From contig NZ_FQVA01000001.1 in NCBI RefSeq assembly GCF_900129095.1, positions 1,997,615-2,061,614 of the forward strand: a stretch of 64,000 nt of DNA. Reading direction: 5' to 3'. The notes under the pieces are model-generated. The model saw nothing but the letters and a program-made list of their open reading frames with translations, was not told where the DNA came from and made no database searches. Position numbers and translations under genes: made by a program. This document shows positions 1-8,531 of this stretch, one piece after another. Source of the DNA: Microbulbifer donghaiensis. GTDB taxonomy: Bacteria > Pseudomonadota > Gammaproteobacteria > Pseudomonadales > Cellvibrionaceae. The stretch's first letter is position 1, and each line of letters starts with the position of its first letter.

Positions 1-2524
1 CCGGCGCGAACATCTCGAAGAAGCGGCTGCCGTTGGCGGCGTCGCCCATAAGACGGTCGACATCGACGGTCACCATAACCGGAATCGGGTTGCCGTCGCT
101 GTCGAGGATCAGGTTGCCGTCCTCGTCGGTCTCGAACACCAGGTTGCCGTTGTCATCGCGCTCCTGCACCAATATCGGGCTCAGGGCACCGTCCACCAGT
201 TCCTCGGTGGGGTTGTCGAACAGTAGCTCCACATAGGAAGTCATCCAGTCTGCATTGGCTGCGGACGCCGCCGCGGTCAGATCCAGCTGTCCCGCCGGGA
301 TCCGCAGCATGCCGGCCGCATCGCGGTTGGAGTGGCAGACCGTACAGGTGCGGTCCTCGATCAGGTTACCGCCGGCGTCAAGCACTTCCCGCGTGCGCTC
401 CCACAGCGGCTGGATATGCTGCGGGTAGTGGATCACGCTGCGGCAGCCGGCCCAGTCGTCCAGGCAGGTAGCCGCAATCGGCAGCGGCGTCTGCAGATCG
501 GCATAGGCAATGCTGCTGCTCGGATCCTTGGCGCGCACGGCCGGATCTGTCCACAGGTCACTGAAACTGATATCGCGTTCCAGTTGTGTCTCGCCGGCGA
601 TGCGGGCCAGCAGCTGCGCCATCGTCTCGCCGATTTCCGCCACCAGTGCCGGTTCCGTGTTCGGGAAAGGGACGCCGGATGTGGGCGCTCCGGCCCAGGC
701 GGACGCAGGCTCTTTGTCCGGGCGCCCGTGGGGCACTTCACTGTCACCGGTATGGCAGCCGTTGCAGGTGCGCACCTCGCCGGCGCGCAGCTGCAGCCAG
801 CTGCGGTGGCGGCCGACGATACGGCGGCCATCGGCGTCGACCACGGAGATGGCCAGCGGCATGTCCGCCGGTAGCTTGACCCGCACCGAGCCGTCCGGCT
901 GGATCGGCGTGTAACCGAGAATATCGCGCATGCCGTGGGCGCGGTTGCGGCCGAAGGCGGAACGGTCGAAATCCAGGATATCGTCGTCGGGAATTCCCAC
1001 CGCCTTGGCGACGCGCAGGAAGCGCGCCGGGCGCAATTCGGCGGGTGTGATATCTGGGTCGGCGAGATTCGGGATACCGGCCCCGCCCTCTCCCGCAAGC
1101 ATGTCCACGCCGTCGAAGTCATAGACACTGCGGATATCCAGAATACCCACCCCGTCCTGCACCAGTTCGCTGTCCAGGTCGACGCCGGCGATCGGCTCGG
1201 GTAGATAGGCGGGTTCGGTGCGCGGCTCCAGGGTGACGCCCTCGGATATCATCTCGCCCTCCTCGGCGACGACGATCGGCAGCTGCGTGCCTTCCGCGTA
1301 ATCGTAAATCCACAGGCCGTAAATTGGATCCGCCGGCACTACCTCTTCCTGGCTCAGCCACTCGTCGGTGCAGGGCCGCGGCAAACCGGTCTCCGCCTCG
1401 AGCACCCGGCACTCACTCCAGCTGACCAGCAGCCGGCTGGTACCGTCGTAGAAGGGCCAGGCGGCGGCGAAGAGTCCGTGGGGCGAGAGGCTGCCATCGG
1501 TGATGACCTCTTCCACCGCGATGGATTCCTGGCCGACCACTTCGCCTTCGCCTTCCGGCAGGCTGTAGGCCTCGGTATGGTTGGCGCTGTCGATGGCCAC
1601 CAGATCGCCACCGTAGCTGGTTCCCGCCGGCGCACGCAGTGTGATCAGCAGGCGACCGTCGGGCATCTGCCGCGGCCTGACGAAAGCGGCATCGGTCTGC
1701 GCGGTGCCGGTCTGCTGGCTGTGGTAACCGTAATTGAATGCCAGGTCGGTGCCATCCGGCTCGATGGTGTAGAGACTGAGGTTGTCGACACCGCCCATAT
1801 TGTCCCAGCGGTTGAACAGAATGCGGCCGTCATTCAGTACCGTCGGGTGCAGGTCGTGACTCTGGTTAAAGGAAATCTGCCGAATAGCGCTGCCGTCCGC
1901 CTCCATGGCGTGCAGCACAAATGCCTCGTTGCGCTGGTTCTCGCTCAGCGAGGAGAACTGCGGTTTGTTGTCGTCCAGCAGCAGGGCGCGGGAGCGGCGC
2001 TGGCGGGTGGAGGAAAACACTATACGCCCGTCCGGCAGGAACGCCGGGGCAATATCCTGGCCTTCCTCCGCAATCAGGTCCGACTCGATCACGCGCCTGA
2101 GTTCGCGGCTCTCGCGATCGTAGAGCCAGATATTCCAGGTGGGCTGTTCATCGTCGTCCGCGCCCTCGATTTCCGGTGCGCGCATGGAGAACACCAGGCG
2201 CTGGCCATCGGCGGAGGTGTTCAGATCCTTTACGTCGTAGTCGCCGTCGAACAGCCCGGCGGTCAGCACCGTCTCGGGTGCGCTGGGTGTGGCGCGATCC
2301 TTCATGACAAGCTGGGCACCGGGATTGAAGTCCGCCGGCGAGTAGATATCGTCCTCCACCAGGGCGCCGTCGTCCTCGAAGCCGAGCTGGCGACGCACGA
2401 AGGCGATCGGGTAGTCCACCACCACCGGGTCTTCGGCCTGATCGCCCCCGGCTGAGGAGTCGCCACTACCGCCGCTGCACGCGGATAACACCAGCAGTGC
2501 CGGCAGCGCACGCATATATTTCAT
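1..2524 (-). CDS. HzsA-like lipoprotein with CxxCH motifs (3' end beyond window)
   Basis: The frame is open from an ATG at 2524 to the left edge, giving about 840 residues, and the C-terminus is missing. The N-terminus is a short lipoprotein signal (MKYMRALPALLVLSAC), with the lipobox Cys at residue 16. Residues about 40-450 hold repeated DGRI(L/V)F-type beta-propeller (TolB/PD40-like) segments. A middle region follows that resembles the hydrazine synthase alpha subunit middle domain. Two haem-type motifs come next, CNGCH (near 750-770) and CTVCH (near 330-350). HzsA-like proteins outside anammox bacteria have no established activity, so hydrazine synthesis should not be assumed. It is divergent from the haem-protein genes starting at 2761 and shares a 236-bp intergenic region with them. 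Family assignment is moderate; lipoprotein and CxxCH motifs are directly visible. Confidence 0.78.
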   Translation of the reverse strand, partial: MKYMRALPALLVLSACSGGSGDSSAGGDQAEDPVVVDYPIAFVRRQLGFEDDGALVEDDIYSPADFNPGAQLVMKDRATPSAPETVLTAGLFDGDYDVKDLNTSADGQRLVFSMRAPEIEGADDDEQPTWNIWLYDRESRELRRVIESDLIAEEGQDIAPAFLPDGRIVFSSTRQRRSRALLLDDNKPQFSSLSENQRNEAFVLHAMEADGSAIRQISFNQSHDLHPTVLNDGRILFNRWDNMGGVDNLSLYTIEPDGTDLAFNYGYHSQQTGTAQTDAAFVRPRQMPDGRLLITLRAPAGTSYGGDLVAIDSANHTEAYSLPEGEGEVVGQESIAVEEVITDGSLSPHGLFAAAWPFYDGTSRLLVSWSECRVLEAETGLPRPCTDEWLSQEEVVPADPIYGLWIYDYAEGTQLPIVVAEEGEMISEGVTLEPRTEPAYLPEPIAGVDLDSELVQDGVGILDIRSVYDFDGVDMLAGEGGAGIPNLADPDITPAELRPARFLRVAKAVGIPDDDILDFDRSAFGRNRAHGMRDILGYTPIQPDGSVRVKLPADMPLAISVVDADGRRIVGRHRSWLQLRAGEVRTCNGCHTGDSEVPHGRPDKEPASAWAGAPTSGVPFPNTEPALVAEIGETMAQLLARIAGETQLERDISFSDLWTDPAVRAKDPSSSIAYADLQTPLPIAATCLDDWAGCRSVIHYPQHIQPLWERTREVLDAGGNLIEDRTCTVCHSNRDAAGMLRIPAGQLDLTAAASAANADWMTSYVELLFDNPTEELVDGALSPILVQERDDNGNLVFETDEDGNLILDSDGNPIPVMVTVDVDRLMGDAANGSRFFEMFAP

Positions 2525-2760
2525 TGTTGTTTACACCCGCAATCGGCTCGGTCCACCCGGTGCTCTGCCAGATCTATCGCCGCTGGTCTGAAAATTTCTC
2601 TATGCGCGACATTTTTCCCGCGCGGCGACATTCTCTCAAGCCGCGCACAAAAAATTTGCCAACTGGCCCCCAGTTCTCGCAAGTCGCTCTAGCAATACCC
2701 AACCCAGCTTTTAGTATTTGGTGTCACTACAGTCAGTGATCACTTCAACACCCTAGCTCG

Positions 2761-3987
2761 ATGAATACTCAACCATCTCGACTGCGCGCGGCCGGGCCCA
2801 TTGCCGCGGGCGCACTGCTCGGCGCCTGCCTGTGGGCGGGCACGGCCAGTGCGGCACCCCAGGACCAGGCCCTGCAGATGCACAGCCGCCTGACCGGCGT
2901 AAAACCCTCGGAGAGCGTGCTGCTCGATATGGCCCAGGATATTGTCGACGGCAACCCGCAGGCCGCCGCCTACACGGCGATGCAGAACGACGCCTTCTAC
3001 AATGTGACGCTGAAGAACCTGGCCACCCCCTGGACCAATCGCGATCGCGATGTCTTCGCCCCACTGAACGATTACTCCGCGACGGTGATCGGCATGGTGC
3101 GCGACGATATCGATTTCCGCGAGGTTCTCTTCGGCAACGTCATTTATACCGGCAATGCCTCCGGGCTGCCGCCCTACCGCAACAGTGACAACGCCCACTA
3201 TGAGGCACTGGAAGCCGGCGGCTATTCGCTGAAAGACAATCTGGTGCAGCAGGCCCAGTCGTCGGTCACCGGACTGCCGACCAATGCGACTGCGGGCGTA
3301 ATGACGACTCGCGGAGCCGCCAAGTCCTTTTTCATCGCCGGCACCAACCGGGCCATGTTCCGCTTTACCCTGCTCAACCACCTGTGCCGCGACATGGAGC
3401 AGGTGCAGGATACCAGCCGCCCGCCGGATCGCATCCGCCAGGACGTCAGCCGCAGTCCCGGCGGCGACAGCCGCGTATTCCAGAACAACTGCATCGGCTG
3501 CCACAGCGGCATGGATCCCATGGCCCAGGCCTTCGCCTTCTACGACTTCGCCTACGACGCCGACAACGATCCCGAAGGGGAAAACGGCAGCATCGACTAC
3601 AACAGCGCCGGACAAACCGATCCTGTGACCGGCAGCCGGGTCAAGGCGAAAAACCATATCAACAGCGCCAACTTTCCCCACGGCTTCATCCTGCCGGACG
3701 ACAGCTGGGACAACTACTGGCGCGCAGGGCCGAATATGCACCTGGGCTGGAGCAGCGCCCTGCCCGGCAGCGGCAACGGCGCCAAGTCCATGGGTGAGGA
3801 ACTGGCCAACAGCCGCGCCTTTGCCGAGTGCCAGGTCACCAAGGTGTTCCGCCAGGTCTGTCTGCGCGAGCCGGAAGACACTGCCGATCGCGCGCGTATC
3901 GACGCCATCGCCGACGACTTCAGCAGTAGCGGTTACCGGCTGAAGCAGGTCTATGCCGATGCTGCTGTTTACTGCGCGGGGGATTGA
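2761..3987 (+). CDS. Exported mono-haem cytochrome-like protein
   Basis: 408 residues with a signal peptide (AAGPIAAGALLGACLWAGTASA) that predicts export to the periplasm. A single CIGCH motif at residues 244-248 is followed by a Met-containing stretch (SGMDPMAQAF) that could supply the distal ligand, so covalent haem c is likely. The layout resembles the PSCyt/DUF1588-type segments found in exported planctomycete and gammaproteobacterial proteins, but I cannot assign a family firmly. Further cysteines occur near the C-terminus (AECQV, QVCLRE, VYCAGD). It ends 3 bp before the di-haem LamG gene and is almost certainly cotranscribed with it. The partner and substrate are unknown. Confidence 0.8.
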   Translation: MNTQPSRLRAAGPIAAGALLGACLWAGTASAAPQDQALQMHSRLTGVKPSESVLLDMAQDIVDGNPQAAAYTAMQNDAFYNVTLKNLATPWTNRDRDVFAPLNDYSATVIGMVRDDIDFREVLFGNVIYTGNASGLPPYRNSDNAHYEALEAGGYSLKDNLVQQAQSSVTGLPTNATAGVMTTRGAAKSFFIAGTNRAMFRFTLLNHLCRDMEQVQDTSRPPDRIRQDVSRSPGGDSRVFQNNCIGCHSGMDPMAQAFAFYDFAYDADNDPEGENGSIDYNSAGQTDPVTGSRVKAKNHINSANFPHGFILPDDSWDNYWRAGPNMHLGWSSALPGSGNGAKSMGEELANSRAFAECQVTKVFRQVCLREPEDTADRARIDAIADDFSSSGYRLKQVYADAAVYCAGD

Positions 3988-3990
3988 GCT

Positions 3991-6636
3991 ATGAATTTTG
4001 AGTTAAGCTCCGCAATTCGTGCAGGGGCGGCCCTGCTGCCGGTTTGGCCTTGCGGAACACGCCGTGAATCCATCCCTGGAGGCTTGTCGGCGAGGTCCCT
4101 CTCGCCGACAGTCCCGCAAGGCCAAACCGGCAGCAGGGCCTTCGCATCCAGTTCGCAACCTCGATCAATACTACATATTCCCGGGTTGTTTTTTGCGGCG
4201 GCAATCCTCTCCGCCTGTAGCGGCGGCAGCGGCCAGGACACCGAAGAACTTCCCAATACCAATCCGCCGAGCAGCGGTGCCAGTTATTCCGGCCCGGCGC
4301 CGGAGACCGACGACGTCAAACAGTACAAACGTTATATCTGGGACAACCTGGCGGCCGAGAATCGCTGCGGCAGCTGTCACGTGGAAGGCGGCCAGAGCCC
4401 CCACTTTGTGCGCGGTGACGATATCAATGCCGCCTACGATGCCGGCCGCGATCTGGTGAACCTGGCCAGGCCCGCGGAGTCGCGGCTGGTCACCAAGGTC
4501 GGCGGTGGCCACAACTGCTGGCTGTCCAGTGCCGATGCCTGTGCGGAAATCATCACCAACTATATCGAGGAGTGGGCGCTGGCCAGCGGCAGCCTGACCA
4601 ACACCATCACCCTCACCGCCCCGGTGGAACGCACCGTCGGCGCCAGCAAGAGCTTCCCCACGTCCAGCGGCGGTTTTGGCGGCACCGTCTATCCCCTGCT
4701 GCGCACCTACTGCGCGGGCTGCCACAGCGAGGACGCCGGCACCGCCCAGCAACCCTATTTCGCCAGCGCCAATCTGGAACAGGCCTACGACGCGGCGAAG
4801 AGCAAGATGAACCTGGATAACCCGGCCAACTCGCGCTTTTCCCTTCGCCTCGGCAAAGAATTCCACAACTGCTGGGACGATTGCGACGCAAACGAAGCGG
4901 AAATGACCGCGGCCATCCAGGCGTTTGCCGACAGCATCCCGCTGACCCAGGTGGATGCCAACTGGGTGATCAGTAAGGCGCTGCTGCTCACCGACGGCAT
5001 CGTCGCCAGCAGCGGCGGCCGCGTGGAGAACAACGCGATCGCCCTGTACGAGTTCAAGACCGGCAGCGGCACCACCGCCTACGACACCTCCGGCGTCAAC
5101 CCGGCCATCGACCTGACCCTGACCGGCGACGTCGAGTGGCTCGGCTCCTGGGGTATTCAGCTGAAGGGCGGCAAGGCCCAGGGCGCGACCGCCACCAGCC
5201 GCAAGCTGTACGACACCTTGAGCGCCACCGGCGAGTACACCATCGAGGCCTGGGTGGCACCGGCAAACGTTTCCCAGGAGGGGCCGGCGCGCATCGTCAC
5301 CTACTCAGGCGGTAACGACATTCGCAACTTCACCCTCGGCCAGGCGCTGTACAACTACACCTTCCAGAACCGCAGTGACAGCACCGACGCCGACGGCATG
5401 CCGGCGCTGATCACCGACGACATGGCCGAGCGCGCCCAGGCGACCCTGCAACATGTGGTCGCCACCTACGACCCGATCGAGGGGCGCAAGCTGTACGTCA
5501 ACGGCGAATTCACCGGCGATATCGACCCGGCGACGGCCGAACTGCTCAGCACCTGGGACGACACCTTCGCGCTGGCACTGGGCAGCGAAGTGTCCAACGA
5601 CAATAAATGGGAAGGTTCCGTGCGCCTGCTGGCGATTCACTCCCGCGCCCTGTCCGCCGAGGATGTCGCCACCAACTACGCGGTCGGCGTCGGCGAGAAA
5701 TACCTGCTGCTGTTCAAGGTTGAAGAGCACACCGGCATACCGCAGAGCTATGTGATGTTCGAGGTGCAGCAGTTCGACAACTACGGCTACCTGTTTAGCG
5801 AGCCGACTTTTGTCAGCCTCGACGACAACGCGGATCCCAGCGGCATCGCCATAGAAGGCATGCGCATCGGTGTCAACGGCCGCGAGGCGGAAGTGGGCCA
5901 GGCCTGGGCCAACCTGTCGACCGCGATCAACGGCAACTATACGTCCGGAACAGGCCAGCTGCTGTCGCGGCTCGGCACCATCATCACGCTGGACAAGGGG
6001 CCGGAATACGACGAATTCTTCCTCACCTTCGAGCGCCTCGGCAGCGAAACCTTTACTCGTGTCGAACCGGTACCGGCGGCACCGGCGGCGCCGGCAGACC
6101 TGGATCCGCAATCCAGGATCGGCCTGCGCCGTTTCGAACAGATTCACGCGGCCCTGTCGCGCGCCACCGGCATTTCCAGCGCGCATCCGGATATCGTGGA
6201 CACCTGGGAAAAGGTCAAGCGCCAGCTGCCGGTGGAGAGCGATATCCAGGGCTTCCTCGCCGCACAGCAGATGGGCATCACCCAGCTGGCAGTGAAGTAC
6301 TGCAGCACCCTGGTCGATTCCCCGTCGCGCAGCAGTTACTTCCCCGGCTTCGATTTCAGTGCGCCAATCGGCAGCGCCTTCGACACCCCGGCAAAGCGCG
6401 CCCAGGTGATCGACCCGCTGATCAGCAATCTGCTCGGCCACGAGATGACCTGGCACGATGGCAGCATCTCGCAACTGGCCGTGGCACCGGACCTGGGCGC
6501 GGTCGAAACGGAGCTGAACAGCCTGATCGATACTATGGAAAACTGCAGCGGCAGCGACTGCACCGGCCGCACCGAGACCACGGTTAAAGCCGTGTGCGCG
6601 GCGGCGATGGGCAGCGCGATGATTCTGATTCACTGA
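3991..6636 (+). CDS. Di-haem LamG-domain lipoprotein with an in-frame palindrome in its N-terminus
   Basis: 881 residues. Two c-type haem motifs are visible, CGSCH at 126-130 and CAGCH at 241-245, each in a repeated unit containing an H-N-C-W segment. A LamG/concanavalin-like domain lies roughly at residues 345-570 (ALYEFKTGSG, YTIEAWV, HVVATYD, LYVNGEFTG). The lipobox is ILSAC, near residue 75. An N-region of about 60 residues before the hydrophobic core is abnormal for a lipoprotein signal. Residues about 13-50 are encoded by an inverted-repeat element (4029-4140). I kept the ATG at 3991 because no plausible start exists between the element and the hydrophobic core. Likely ancestral start: MNFELSSAIR joined directly to the SILHIPGLFF core. 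The gene follows the mono-haem gene by 3 bp. Confidence 0.82.
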   Translation: MNFELSSAIRAGAALLPVWPCGTRRESIPGGLSARSLSPTVPQGQTGSRAFASSSQPRSILHIPGLFFAAAILSACSGGSGQDTEELPNTNPPSSGASYSGPAPETDDVKQYKRYIWDNLAAENRCGSCHVEGGQSPHFVRGDDINAAYDAGRDLVNLARPAESRLVTKVGGGHNCWLSSADACAEIITNYIEEWALASGSLTNTITLTAPVERTVGASKSFPTSSGGFGGTVYPLLRTYCAGCHSEDAGTAQQPYFASANLEQAYDAAKSKMNLDNPANSRFSLRLGKEFHNCWDDCDANEAEMTAAIQAFADSIPLTQVDANWVISKALLLTDGIVASSGGRVENNAIALYEFKTGSGTTAYDTSGVNPAIDLTLTGDVEWLGSWGIQLKGGKAQGATATSRKLYDTLSATGEYTIEAWVAPANVSQEGPARIVTYSGGNDIRNFTLGQALYNYTFQNRSDSTDADGMPALITDDMAERAQATLQHVVATYDPIEGRKLYVNGEFTGDIDPATAELLSTWDDTFALALGSEVSNDNKWEGSVRLLAIHSRALSAEDVATNYAVGVGEKYLLLFKVEEHTGIPQSYVMFEVQQFDNYGYLFSEPTFVSLDDNADPSGIAIEGMRIGVNGREAEVGQAWANLSTAINGNYTSGTGQLLSRLGTIITLDKGPEYDEFFLTFERLGSETFTRVEPVPAAPAAPADLDPQSRIGLRRFEQIHAALSRATGISSAHPDIVDTWEKVKRQLPVESDIQGFLAAQQMGITQLAVKYCSTLVDSPSRSSYFPGFDFSAPIGSAFDTPAKRAQVIDPLISNLLGHEMTWHDGSISQLAVAPDLGAVETELNSLIDTMENCSGSDCTGRTETTVKAVCAAAMGSAMILIH
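4029..4140. repeat. Palindromic repeat, family B copy 1 (inside a CDS)
   Basis: Perfect 27-bp inverted arms (4029-4055 and 4114-4140, starting ggccctgctgccgg). Nested inside is a second hairpin with 10-bp arms (4085-4094 and 4101-4110). The segment between them contains acacgccgtgaatccatcc, which is matched closely at 15938-16040. It lies entirely within the reading frame of the di-haem LamG lipoprotein. Confidence 0.85.
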
Positions 6637-6695
6637 CAATACCGGTTGCGGCCGATGGCCGTTCCTAAGGCCGCATGTTAACTGTTCCGCGCAAT

Positions 6696-6762
6696 CGTCA
6701 TACCGGCGAAAGCCGGTATCTAGTTTCGAGACAGCTGGATTCCGGCCTTCGCCGGAATGACG
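6696..6762. repeat. Intergenic inverted repeat of the cgtcat-nccggcgaa-gccgg type
   Basis: Two hairpin-forming halves (cgtcataccggcgaaagccggtatctag, split at 20: arms accggc/gccggt; then ctggattccggccttcgccg followed by gaatgacg) form an outer inverted repeat. Similar sequences are common in many proteobacterial genomes and translate as RHSGEGRNP-like peptides. The 320-bp gap 6637-6956 holds only this element and the family A element at 6831-6906, with no gene visible. Confidence 0.75.
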
Positions 6763-6830
6763 AAAACGATTCGCAGGCGCGGCCACTGGCCGCGATCAAA
6801 TTCGAAGAGAACCTCGGGCCGAGATGTGAA

Positions 6831-6906
6831 GGGCCTGGTACCGGTGGCTTCCTGGCAAATATTTACCGATCAGGTTTTTTGCCAGTAAGTCACCGGTAGC
6901 AGGCCC
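6831..6906 (+). repeat. Palindromic repeat, family A copy 1
   Basis: Outer arms gggcctggtaccggtg and caccggtagcaggccc match at 15 of 16 positions. The inside carries ggcaaatatttaccgatcag followed by gttttttgcc, a core seen again at 35088-35163 and, inverted, at 55989-56054. It lies 50 bp upstream of the Tat-exported protein gene. Confidence 0.8.
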
Positions 6907-6956
6907 GCCCGAAAGCCGAATAAAAGCACCTCGGATTAAAAAATCCGGACGAGACT

Positions 6957-8531
6957 ATGAGCAAGAAAAAACATTTCGACCTGGACCAGCCCCTGCGCCA
7001 CCCGGACCACCATCGCCCGGTAACCCGGCGGGACTTTCTCGCCCAGGGCTTTCGCGCCGGGCTGGGCACGGTACTCGGCGGCTCGGTGTTCAGCATGTTC
7101 GCCGATCCGCGTCGCGCGCACGCAGCCCTCTCCTCCGACTTGGAGGCACTGCGCGGCCCCTGTGGTATCAGTGCCGCCGGCGGCGCCGGCAAGATTCCGT
7201 TTATCTGCTTCGATCTCGCCGGCGGGGCCAATATCGCCGGCTCCAATGTCTTGGTCGGCAAGCAGGGCGGCCAGCTGGATTTTCTCAGCACCGCCGGCTA
7301 CGGCAAGCAGGGACTGCCCGGCGACATGGTGCCGTCGCTGACCGACACCTCCGGCAACCCGTTTATCAACACCGACCTGGGGCTCGCCTTCCACAGTGAC
7401 AGCGGCATGCTGCGCGGCATCCTCGACAAGATCGCCGCCGGCACTGCCTCCGCCACCAACGGCGCAGTGATCCCGGCGCGCTCGGAAAACGATACCGGCA
7501 ACAACCCGCACAACCCGATGTACGGTATCAATCGCGCCGGTGCCAACGGCGAACTGCTCGCCCTGATCGGTTCCAGCTCCAGCGAATCCGGTGGCAATTC
7601 CATGGCCCCCATGGGGATGATCAATCCGGAAGTGCGCCCCACCAAGGTGGATCGCCCCACCGATGTCACCGGCCTGGTGGACGTCGGCGATCTGGTGGGC
7701 CTGCTCAGCCAGGCGGATACCGTCGCCGTGATGGAGTCCATGTATCGCATCTCCGATGCGAAACTGGGGCGGGTGAATACCAAGGTAAGCGCGGACGCGG
7801 TGATCAAGGACCTGGTGCGCTGCGGCTATATGAAGAGCGCCGACCTGGCCGACCGCTTCGGCAATCCCGCGGACCTGGACCCGGTGCGCGACCCGGATAT
7901 CGTCGGCCCCGGCGGTATCTTTACCAGCACCGAATTCAATAACGACCGCGAGTTCCAGAAGGCCGCCTCGGTGATGAAACTGGTCGTCAACGGATACGCC
8001 GGAGCCGGCACCATCACCATGGGCGGCTACGACTATCACACCGGCGACCGCGCCACCGGCGAGATTCGCGATCTGCGCGCCGGCCGCTGTATCGGCGCCT
8101 GCCTCGAGTATGCCGCCCGCCGCAACCAGCCGCTGATGATCTACGTATTCAGCGACGGCTCGGTGTTTTCCAACGGCATGATCGACGACTCGGTGGAGGG
8201 TCGCGGCAAGGGCGTCTGGACCGGCGACAACCAGCAGACGGCGGCCTCCTTCTTCCTCGTCTACAACCCGGCCGGCCGCCCGCAATTGCTCGGCGGCAGC
8301 GCCGACGAGCAGGCGCGACACCAGCAACTTGGCTATATGCGCCCTTCCGGTGACGTGGAAACCGCATCAAGCCCGGCGGCAAACAATGTTAACCTGCTGG
8401 TGGAAACCATCGTGCTGAACTACTTGGCACTGCACGGCGAACAGGGCAGCTTTGCCAGCCTGTTCCCGAATCACGGCCTCGGCAACAGCAGCCTGATGGA
8501 CAGCATGACCGCCTTTGCACCGATTGTCTGA
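6957..8531 (+). CDS. Tat-exported DUF1501-like protein
   Basis: 524 residues. The N-terminus has a twin-arginine signal (TRRDFLAQGFRAGLGTVLGG, about residues 23-42), so a folded and possibly cofactor-bearing protein is exported. The body resembles the DUF1501/alkaline-phosphatase-like Tat proteins that commonly sit beside cytochrome-type genes: a FDLAGGANIAGSN strand near the start, a GGYDYHTG segment near residues 353-360, and VFSDGSVF. Metal-ligand candidates are the Asp/His residues in DYHTGD. Its stop overlaps the apbE start (TGATGA). The repeats at 6696-6906 lie directly upstream. Family recognition is by pattern and is moderate; the substrate is unknown. Confidence 0.7.
   Translation: MSKKKHFDLDQPLRHPDHHRPVTRRDFLAQGFRAGLGTVLGGSVFSMFADPRRAHAALSSDLEALRGPCGISAAGGAGKIPFICFDLAGGANIAGSNVLVGKQGGQLDFLSTAGYGKQGLPGDMVPSLTDTSGNPFINTDLGLAFHSDSGMLRGILDKIAAGTASATNGAVIPARSENDTGNNPHNPMYGINRAGANGELLALIGSSSSESGGNSMAPMGMINPEVRPTKVDRPTDVTGLVDVGDLVGLLSQADTVAVMESMYRISDAKLGRVNTKVSADAVIKDLVRCGYMKSADLADRFGNPADLDPVRDPDIVGPGGIFTSTEFNNDREFQKAASVMKLVVNGYAGAGTITMGGYDYHTGDRATGEIRDLRAGRCIGACLEYAARRNQPLMIYVFSDGSVFSNGMIDDSVEGRGKGVWTGDNQQTAASFFLVYNPAGRPQLLGGSADEQARHQQLGYMRPSGDVETASSPAANNVNLLVETIVLNYLALHGEQGSFASLFPNHGLGNSSLMDSMTAFAPIV

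Noticed and set aside
1478-2455. 325-residue plus-strand open frame
   Set aside because: It is antisense to the HzsA-like lipoprotein gene, whose minus-strand frame is open from 2524 to the window edge with a lipobox and CxxCH motifs.
2740-3741. 333-residue minus-strand open frame
   Set aside because: Antisense to the mono-haem protein; Val/Ala/Gly-rich with no domain or signal, so a shadow.
5305-6786. 493-residue minus-strand open frame
   Set aside because: It opposes the LamG/di-haem gene, is rich in Arg/His/Ala, and starts within the RHSGEGRNP-type repeat. No domain is visible.
7400-7480. ApbE flavinylation motif candidates (GTASAT in the Tat-exported protein; QGATATS in the LamG lipoprotein)
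   Set aside because: Both lack the Ser/Thr three residues before the acceptor Thr and the upstream Asp that characterise ApbE sites, so they are probably chance matches.
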